DNA from: Azolla pinnata
Lineage: Eukaryota; Streptophyta; Polypodiopsida; Salviniales; Salviniaceae
Assembly: GCA_037176905.1 (NCBI GenBank)
Contig: JBBBWG010029211.1
Location: 7,477 to 53,801, forward strand
Direction: 5' to 3'
DNA length: 46,325 nucleotides
Both the position numbers and the translations under genes were made by a program. This document shows positions 38,601-46,325 of the stretch, piece after piece. The notes under the pieces were generated by a model that was not told where the DNA came from, ran no database searches, and saw only the letters and a program-made list of their open reading frames with translations. Each line of letters begins with the position of its first letter. Positions within the stretch are counted from its first letter, which is position 1.

Positions 38601-41501
38601 TCGTGTTAATGGTTCTTGTTTGATTGCAGATATATATTACATTAGAAGAAACAACTGGGGATCCTGCTCGTGCACAAATACTATATGAACGTGCTGTGGC
38701 AGATTTTCCAATTACTCATGATCTCTGGCTGAAGTATACAGATTATGTGGAAAAAAACCTCAAGGTACAGTGTCTCAGTATTTAAACAGGTTTCATTTAG
38801 GGCATATTTACCTCAAGCTGTAGTATTCCAGAAGTTAAGGGCATAAATTGATGCTTTATTCTTTCTCCTTTCTCACAGGGCTCAAAAGTAATTTTGAATA
38901 TCTATGGAAGAGCTGTTCGAAACTGTCCATGGATACAGGTTTTATGGAGTAGATACATGATTTCCCTTGAACGCTTTAACTCTGACGATTCTGATATTGC
39001 AAAGGCAAGTGGAGTCTTATGATCCTTAGTCTACTTATATAAGTTATTTCATGAACTCTGCTGGAGTTTCATATACATGTGTTGGAATATAGTTGGCTCA
39101 AGCACACACTTTAATCTGGTCCTTAAATAAGACAAGTTCTTTTGACGTTTTTACCTATAAAAGTATTGTTGCATATCCCAAAATTTAGAACTTCTGTGCA
39201 GGTATTTGAACAATCACTGAATTCAGGATTTGCCTTTTCGTCTCCTGAAGAGGTAAGGGCAGATTATTTTTGTCTTATCCTAGATAAAATTCTGCATGAT
39301 TGCTCTGAATTCGTTTTTACTTTCACTTTTACATTCTTCATTGTTCACAGTATCTTGACCACTATCTTACTCGAGTGGATGGAATCCGTAGGAGGATTTG
39401 CCGATTGCCTGATGGCTCTGAAAAACAATCTTATTTGGACAGCTTACGAGAAGTTTTCACTGTATTTGAAATTTGACATTGCAATATTTTTAGACATTAA
39501 GTTGGTGATTTTAACTGTTTCTTATGCTGGTTTTCCTTACAGCAAGCAGATCAATTTCTGTCTTCATACTTCCCAGAATTTGTTGATAAGTCTTTGAGGC
39601 TACATTCTTACTGGGCTTGGCTTGAAATATCCCTGGCAAATGATGTGGCTGCTGCTCGTGGGATTTTTGAGAGTCTTATCAAATCAAGGTTTTATCTGTA
39701 TTAAGGATTTGTTCATGTCTACATTGGTTGACGCTGTTACATGAGAAAGAATATAATGAAGCATGTTATGTTTGATAGTGGATCAATGCTTAAAGTGTGG
39801 AAATCGTATGTTGCCATGGAGATTGGGTTGGGCAATTATCCAGAAGCTCGTACAATCTACAAGAGGTGCTACAATAGAAGGCTTGATGGAAATGGTTCAG
39901 AGGTAAGGATCTACTGGATACCGATAGAAATATACCACTAATGGAAGTTGTAATGAGTGCATGATTCAAATTGATCCCATCAGTTTGCTTATTAGGTTAT
40001 TTGTGAGACATGGTTGCGCTTTGAGAGAGAATACGGTTCTCTAGAAGATTATGATCGCGCAGTTATGAAGGTGATACACAATTGTGACTGGTGATTTATC
40101 ATTTGTGATACAACTTGTTTTAAAAGTTATTCAGCAAACTATGGATGTCCACAGGTAACGCCCAGATTGGCAGAGTTGAAACAGTTCCAGCAGCAGCAAG
40201 AAGCAAAACTTACAGCTGGGCGAGATGCTGACAAAGGCTTGAAAAATAAGCGGAATCTTGAAATGACCGATGAATCATCCAATAAGCGACATAGAGTAAC
40301 TGAAGTGAAAAAGGTTAACACTTCAAATGTAGAGAAACCAGTTCATGAGGAATCTAAAATGCAAATGGATGTTGAACCTAAGGAGAAAACTCGATATAAT
40401 GATCAGTGTACAGCATTTGTGCATAGATTAGCACCAGAGGTTTGGTTTCTTGGATTATAGTCTTCACACATTTTTTGAGGTTTTGTGTAGTAATTTTATG
40501 GAAAAACATTGCAGGTAAATGAAAAAGATCTTTGGAGTTTTTTTGCTGGTTGTGGAACAGTTAAAGCTGTTCGTCTCATGAAGGATCGCAAGACTGGTGT
40601 TTCCAGGGTAATTATCTCATCAATCAATTGATGATTTAGTTGGTAAATGAGAGGGTTTATTTATTGAGCCTGGCCTGCTGAGATTTACATTAGTCCAAAA
40701 CCTAGGTAAAAATAAAAGGTGAGCTCAGAATGCAAAATTGTCAAATAATTATTAACTTTATGTTTGGAGCAGTGTTTTGCGTACGTAGATTTTGAAAACG
40801 AGGAAGGGCTACAAGCAGCAATTCTCAAAGACAACACTAAGTTGAAGGGCTCTAAACTAAAGGTTCATCGCTCGGATCCGTCTGGAACTGCAAAGAAGGG
40901 TGCAGTTGGTACGAAGCAGAACAAAGGTAAGTAGTACAGTGGACAAAAGAAGTTAAAAGTTGGTATGATCTCTAGTGGATTATCCTGAACACTTGCAAGC
41001 TGTTAAAAAAGAAAAACCCTGACCTTGACTGCCCTTATTTAAAATAAGTTTTTACAACTCCAACAAATTCCTGATTATACAGAGATAGAGAATTCGAAAG
41101 AAACTGTTTATTCAAGATGTACATTTTATCTGACAATCTCTATCTTATTAATCTGCGTAAATTCTGTAGCTGCTGGTCCGCCACCTCCACAGCATGATAA
41201 TATGCAAGAACAAGACGAGGAAGGGAAGCCAGATAAAACACATGGAAAGAAAGAAGTGAAGCAGGATAAATATAGTGCTAGTCCTCGAGGTAGAGGGCGA
41301 GGTGGGAGAAGCTCAAGTGTTCTATCACACCGGCGTGGAGGGCATGTGCAGCTAGTTGGGAAGAATACTTTCGCAGCGCCGCGTGCTATAATAAGACCAC
41401 TGGGTTTCACTCAGCCGAAACCATCGCTCGCGAAGAAGCAACAACAGGACGAGGAACCAAAATCCAACGAAGACTTCCGGAAAATGCTTCTCAACCAATG
41501 A
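35641..41501 (+). CDS. SART3/Prp24-like U6 snRNP recycling factor
   Basis: Sixteen exons: 35641-35943, 37039-37172, 37847-37904, 37981-38196, 38279-38554, 38630-38764, 38879-39004, 39202-39252, 39351-39461, 39543-39688, 39779-39902, 39996-40070, 40155-40439, 40515-40607, 40773-40926 and 41170-41501. Phases agree and the product is 872 residues. An acidic N-terminus (to about 100) with an Ala-Glu repeat is followed by HAT helical repeats (about 102-560; for example MSEIFPLTPAMWREW, GDPARAQILYERAV, NYPEARTIYKRCY). A basic linker follows, then one RRM (about 669-750; AFVHRL as RNP2, CFAYVDFE as RNP1). The end is SNEDFRKMLLNQ, the Lsm-interaction motif. SART3/Prp24 proteins reanneal U4 and U6 snRNA for spliceosome recycling and bind the LSm2-8 ring through that motif. 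The introns after exons 5 and 7 begin GC, not GT. The start is the first of three closely spaced in-frame ATGs after the leader. Confidence 0.93.
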
Positions 41502-41576
41502 AGGCTCGCTCGGGTTGGGGTTGGTTCACTGCTTTTTATGCATCGAGGAGGAGGGTCCGATTAACGATTTGTTGTG

Positions 41577-41632
<56 letters not shown>

Positions 41633-42512
41633 GTTGCGAGAGGCGATGATGGTGTAGTGCTCCACCATGTAGAAAGTGAACAAAGTAAATCTGAAGACGA
41701 GCAGAGGTTTTCCGTGGGAAGTTCTGCCGTGGAAGAGAATGGAATAGGCGGTGTATGGAATTCTAAGAGCTCACATGCAAAAAATGCGAATGAGAAGTTT
41801 GAAATCGACGCTTTCTGCTGCAGAAAAACCATATAAGAACATTTGGTCATGTATTTGTTTTCGGTTGCATTTGCCCAGAGACAAAGAGGTGCTTCATTTC
41901 CATGGATTAGGATTTGCGCTATCGAATTCCGATGAACACGATGTGCAGCTGTGGGACTGTGAAACTGATTCACAGAAATTCTCTTTCTCCACGGCTTCCA
42001 CATGAAGAGAAGTGGGGAGAGAGATTCAATCAACATCAGCATGTTTTTTGATTCCCACGCATTCATTCCCTTGGAAATGGTCGAAAGAAAAGACTCTGAT
42101 GACATTCAAGCACACAACAGTATGATGAAGAAAATTATGCGAAGTCTTTATTCTTGTTTTCCATAACAATGGATCTTCTTCTTTACATCAGGCTATATAT
42201 ATACATCTCAAGCTGAACATAATAAGGTTCTTATTTTCGAATCGAAGCTTTGAATCCTTGTCGCATAATGTACACGCGCAGCTTTTGATTTAAGACGCTG
42301 ATAGCATCTGAGCTACGGCTATGCATATATATATATATATATACATCAAACACACCGAGTTAATATCATTTGCCAAAAACCCCTGTTCCAAGGAGTATGA
42401 ACCATTATCTGCGTCTATAATCCTTTTCTCGGATCATCATCGTTGTTCTCTTTTATTTACAAAAAACACACGATGCTTTTGCGAAGCCCGATCTCGCGAT
42501 ATCATCGTCGAT
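41502..42512. other. Convergent 3' flanks of SART3 and WEB genes
   Basis: No gene was recognised. The stretch contains a (GT)24 run close after the SART3 stop and a short (AT)n near 42328. It should hold the two 3' UTRs. Confidence 0.65.
41582..41629. repeat. (GT)24 microsatellite
   Basis: An uninterrupted GT run 80 bases downstream of the SART3 stop codon, probably inside its 3' UTR. Confidence 0.97.
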
Positions 42513-45500
42513 TTACCGCCTCGTGGATTTGCTGCTCGAGAAACTCTTCCTCGAGGGGTAGGAGCTTACACTACCCTGCAATGGCGGCGGCTGCTGCTGC
42601 TGCTTCTCCGTTTTATGCAGATCTCCACCGTGCCCGCCCTTGGATAATTCTGCGCTCAAGAACTGCCTTAATGGGCCAGAAGTAGGCGGAGTGCTACCAG
42701 TTGATAGCGATGGTCTCCGCGCAATTCCATTCCTCAGCTGAAATTCATTCTGAGATGCCATCGCGGTTTCTTTTTCCCTCCGTCGTTGCTCTTTCTCCCG
42801 TAGCCTCTTCAATTCAGTCTCTACAGCCAGTTTAGCTCCCTCAGCCATCTCTACTCGATGTGAAGCTTCTTTGATCATGTTTCTAATGTTCTCCAGATCT
42901 TCCGTCGCCGTGGCTAGTTTATGCAATATCTCTTCTTCGCTCGCTCTGACAGCTTCCACCTGTGCTAGAGCCGCCGCTACTCGCATATTAGCAAGTTCCT
43001 CAGCCTCGTGAACTTTCCTCTTCAGTGATTCATATTCATCATTGGATATAGTGATTCCTACCCCAGATTCGACCCCTGAAGCTCTTAAAGCATGAGCTTT
43101 TGTAGACAAAGATTTAACTTTATCAGTCACATCTCTTTCAGCTGCTATTGCTGTGTCACGTTCTGCCAGAGCTTTTTTTAATAAGATGTCTGCATTCTCT
43201 CTACTGGTTTTAGCCTTCTCAGCCTCTTCGGTTGCCTTGATTGCTTCGTTGTGCAGAGATTCAGCTTCCCGTTTTGCTTGGTCAGCTTCTGCTTTCACTT
43301 GCTCAAATGCCTGTAAAAGATCCGCTATAGATTCATTCGCTCTAACTTCTGCTTCTAGTGCAGAGGGTAACTCACTTTTAATCCTTGAAAGTTCCCGAGA
43401 TAGCACAGAGGCTGCTGAGGTGGCATTGGCCTCTCTCTCTTTCACGCTTTTCAACTCACGTTTGATGGTTTCTAATTCGTGCAATACTGATTCCTTCGAG
43501 GCAGTCAAAGCATTTATATTTCTTAGCTCATTCTGGAGGCTCAATTTCACTTCTTCCAGTTTATTTGAAAGCGTGGAAAGAGATGATGAGAGACTTTCAT
43601 TAGAACTTTTTGCACTTTGTAGTTCTATTCTAAGACCTTCCACAGTTCTTGAACCATCTTCCACTGAGGCATTTGCATTGGCTTCATTTTCTTTGATGGT
43701 CCGCAATTGTGCTTGAATTTCTCCCATTTCTTTCGTGGCTTCTACAAGCTTATGCTCCAATTCTGCTTTTCTAAGTTCTTCCTTTGCTATATCCAATTCA
43801 GCACCTAAGCCCGTGTCCACATTTTTACCTTGCAAAAGGTTAACCTTTTCTTGGTTAGCTTTCATACAGACAAGCTTCAATGAAACTAAAGATTCATTAA
43901 CCGTAGCCATCTCTTTCTTAATATCTTCAGTCTCCTGGGTCTTCGACTGTAAAGAAGCCAAGGTAATTTCCCCACGTTCCACAGCAGCATCTCTTTCTGT
44001 TATTGTTGCAAGTAGCTCCGATCTCAGGTCTACAAGATGTTGTTTCAAGGTCTCCAAATCAGGATTTTGTAAAGCACTGGGAGGTTGTTCAATCAGAACT
44101 CTTGATTGCCTCTCCCATACTACATGCTTTTCTTCCTCCTCAGGACCAGTTTGATCTACCTTGTCTTCATTCCCCACAGCTGTAAGATGTTCTTTGACAT
44201 CTCCATCAGAGCTATCTTGCTCAAATCCTGTTCGTTTTATGTCCTCTAACAACTTTTTTGCTTGATCCAATTCATAGAGCAATCTTTCTTTCTTTTTCTC
44301 TTCGGCTGCTATTTCCGATTGAAGCTTCGCTAACTCATGCTTCAGCTCAACATCTTTTGGTTTCTATCCCAACAAATGAAAACGTATTGTTAATAGCCAC
44401 AAAATGGAGGAAAACTACTGAGTGATGTCCCTTAAAGCCTCATGGTCACAAAATGTCAAGTTCTTAACAATTTTGTAGCACATAATGCACCAGATCTAAC
44501 ATGGTCTGAGAAATTTTATTTCAATAAAAATTTTCATGAGATAAGCATTAGGTGAAGGAGGACAAAAAGAAAGCGTGTACCTCATGTAATTTAGGTTTTT
44601 GAGACCGAACTTTTTCACCGAATAAGCTCACAGCAGCCTTAACTGATTCGAAGGGGAGACTGGTATCAATCTCCACTCTCTCTTCCTTCGAAATAGCAGC
44701 TTGCATCTTTCCTTGAGATTCCAGATCGAATATTTCTGCCCCTTCTTGGTCCCGGATATTCTGTCCTTCACCACTTGTAAGTTAGACAATTCCACTAGCC
44801 AAAGTACTGCAAACACAGAATTACTGATTTTTGTACTAGAAGAAGCATCGTAATACAAGACATAGAGACATTTCTAACACATGTAGTCAACTGTAAGGAT
44901 TATAGAGAATGTATCTAAATTTTAGGGCTGATTTTATGGAATACAAATTAAACACTGAATGGTTACTGCTTACATCAATGGAATCCCGTGTAATTCCTAT
45001 TAAGTACCACCAGATTTTTAGGTAATTCATTCATCAGTGATCAAACCGTCATTTAAAAATAGAGAGAATGGTATTATTTGGTATTATTCTCTTTCTTCAG
45101 TTTTCTATAACTATATAGATTCTTCATCACAGAACAAGAAGGAATCAGGAAAAAAATTTATACGTAAAAAAAAACACATATTATATATAAAAAGGAAGGA
45201 AATGTAGATGAATACCTTTATAGTTCGTTACAAAGCATTAAGAACTTAGTTAGAAAGTAGTACAAATAGCCGTATATAGATGGCACACAAGTGACAGAAC
45301 AGCACCATATGTACAGAAAAAAACAACGGCTACAATGTGCAGTTAATCTACACTAAAAAAGTCTAGGACTTCGAATACCAAAGGCAGGAAATCTTCATTG
45401 GCATATATACTTAACCCTTCTAACATAAAACTGAATTGAAACATACTGGCATGTTTGATGTCTATTTAAGATGTTGAAAACATTCAAAATCCATCTTTAT

Positions 45501-45802
45501 TTAAGGCCTGAATGGTGCATATAATACATACATAAAAAAAAGAATTGATTTATGTTCTTGCAGATCTTACACAGGAAAGAAAGCCTTAATTTTTTATGCA
45601 TAAAATGAGCATTAAAAGAAGGGCGTGGGAAGAACTTACTACGTTTATCCTGTAGAGCTTCTCACGAAACAAAGCTGCAAATATCATATCCATGAACCAG
45701 AAAAACAAAATTTAAAAATGAACTTGATTTTACCCCGCCAACAACCATTTTAACCTTACACAACATACAGAATCAAAGGATACCAGAGAATAAGCGATCC
45801 AT
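42513..45802 (-). CDS. WEB/PMI-family coiled-coil protein
   Basis: Four exons on the minus strand: 45784-45802, 45640-45674, 44581-44760 and 42513-44363. Phases agree, giving 694 residues. The motif IDTSLPFESVKAAVSLFGEKV (49-69) is the N-terminal signature of the plant WEB1/PMI2 (DUF827) family. Most of the rest (about 80-600) is charged heptad-rich coiled coil with segments such as KKEMATVNESL, ELKSVKEREAN and SLSTKAHALR. The tail is Ser-, Pro- and Gln-rich with a basic end. WEB1 and PMI2 form a cytosolic complex needed for blue-light chloroplast movement and actin control; whether this member does so is inferred. Exons 3 and 4 are well supported. Exons 1 and 2 (MDRLFSALFREKLYRINV) are chosen on splice sites and phase only, because an in-frame stop precedes exon 3; the exon 3 acceptor at 44761-44762 is also a best guess. 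Confidence 0.8.
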
Positions 45803-45892
45803 TTCTTGCAATATACTTTCCACGGACAACACCAAAATCTTATACACAGGAAAGCGCAGCAAGAAGGGAAAAAAAGAGAGCAGAAAACTTGA

Positions 45893-46325
45893 ATTTGGTA
45901 ACTTCATACACGGAAACAAGTTGAATTCAAAAAAACAAACTAGAATCTGTCTATGCCGCATTTATTTTTCACAATAATCTTACCATCACATGCTTTGGGA
46001 GAAGACCTCACAGAATCCGCAGAGAGAGAGAGAGAGATGGCACTTCATACGCAAAAACAGGTTGAAAAAAAAATCAACAAAAAATACAATCTGTCTGTCA
46101 CGCGTTTATTATTTCCAGTCTAATCTTACCATCACATGCTTTCAGAGAGCCAGACAGAGAGAGATAGAGAGAGCATACCTCACAGAATCCGCAAAGAGAG
46201 AAAGAGAGGGAGAGAGATGGCACTTCATACACAAAAACGGGTGGAAACAAAAATCAACAAAAAATACAATCTGTCTGTCACGCGTTTATTATTTCCAGTC
46301 TAATCTTACCATCACATGCTTTCAG
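45893..46325. repeat. Tandem repeat upstream of the WEB gene, cut by the window end
   Basis: A unit containing (C/A)ACTTCATAC, then AATCTGTCT, then AATCTTACCATCACATGCTT and CCTCACAGAATCCGCA(G/A)AGA begins near 45900, 46041 and 46221. The first copy is diverged. The second and third are nearly identical over about 100 bases, which suggests a recent duplication with a 180-bp period. Short GA runs separate the units. It lies 100-520 bases upstream of the WEB-like start, in its probable promoter. Confidence 0.9.

Overview
The window is nuclear DNA from a land plant. It carries seven protein-coding genes, most with short, mainly GT-AG introns, separated by 0.5-4 kb of AT-rich or simple-sequence DNA. 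The genes are plant-typical: a cellulose synthase-interactive protein (CSI1 type), a KRYPTONITE-type SUVH methyltransferase, a WEB/PMI-type coiled-coil protein and a very long PLS-type pentatricopeptide protein in a single exon. Telo-box motifs (TTAGGGTTT) occur upstream of two genes. The style of the PPR protein and the moderate divergence of the others from Arabidopsis proteins suggest a seed-free plant such as a fern or lycophyte. That assignment is inference only. Nothing prokaryotic, viral or CRISPR-like was seen.

Layout. 1-990: satellite-like repeat, then a telo-box-rich promoter and 5' UTR. 991-2640 (+): SPT2-type histone chaperone. 2641-4007: convergent 3' flanks with a degenerate triplicated repeat. 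4008-7442 (-): PPR protein. 7443-8864: flank with a triplicated 115-129 bp repeat. 8865-11284 (-): TCTP in five exons, rebuilt as exactly 168 residues. 11285-15240: shared divergent intergenic region with GATC-rich, CA/TGCAT-rich and 27-bp repeats. 15241-24768 (+): CSI1-like armadillo/C2 protein in six exons, 2120 residues. 24769-29078: degenerate telomere-like repeats, a short element with terminal inverted repeats, AAT/ATT microsatellites and a GAA minisatellite. 29079-34213 (+): SUVH4/KRYPTONITE-like methyltransferase in fourteen exons, 922 residues. 34214-35640: intergenic with telo boxes. 35641-41501 (+): SART3/Prp24-like U6 snRNP recycling factor in sixteen exons, 872 residues, including two GC-AG introns. 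42513-45802 (-): WEB-family protein in four exons, 694 residues. 45893-46325: tandem repeat upstream of it, cut by the window end.

The genes do not form a pathway. They are ordinary housekeeping neighbours: chromatin (SPT2, SUVH4), organelle RNA (PPR), growth (TCTP), cell wall synthesis (CSI1), splicing (SART3) and chloroplast movement (WEB). Exon models were built by reading splice sites and checking reading-frame phase across every junction; the totals are consistent. I found no convincing novel multi-gene system. The most interesting observations are the two GC-AG introns, a decayed duplicate exon inside the SUVH gene, an inverted-repeat element, a probable frameshift at the end of the PPR gene and the structured repeats in promoters.
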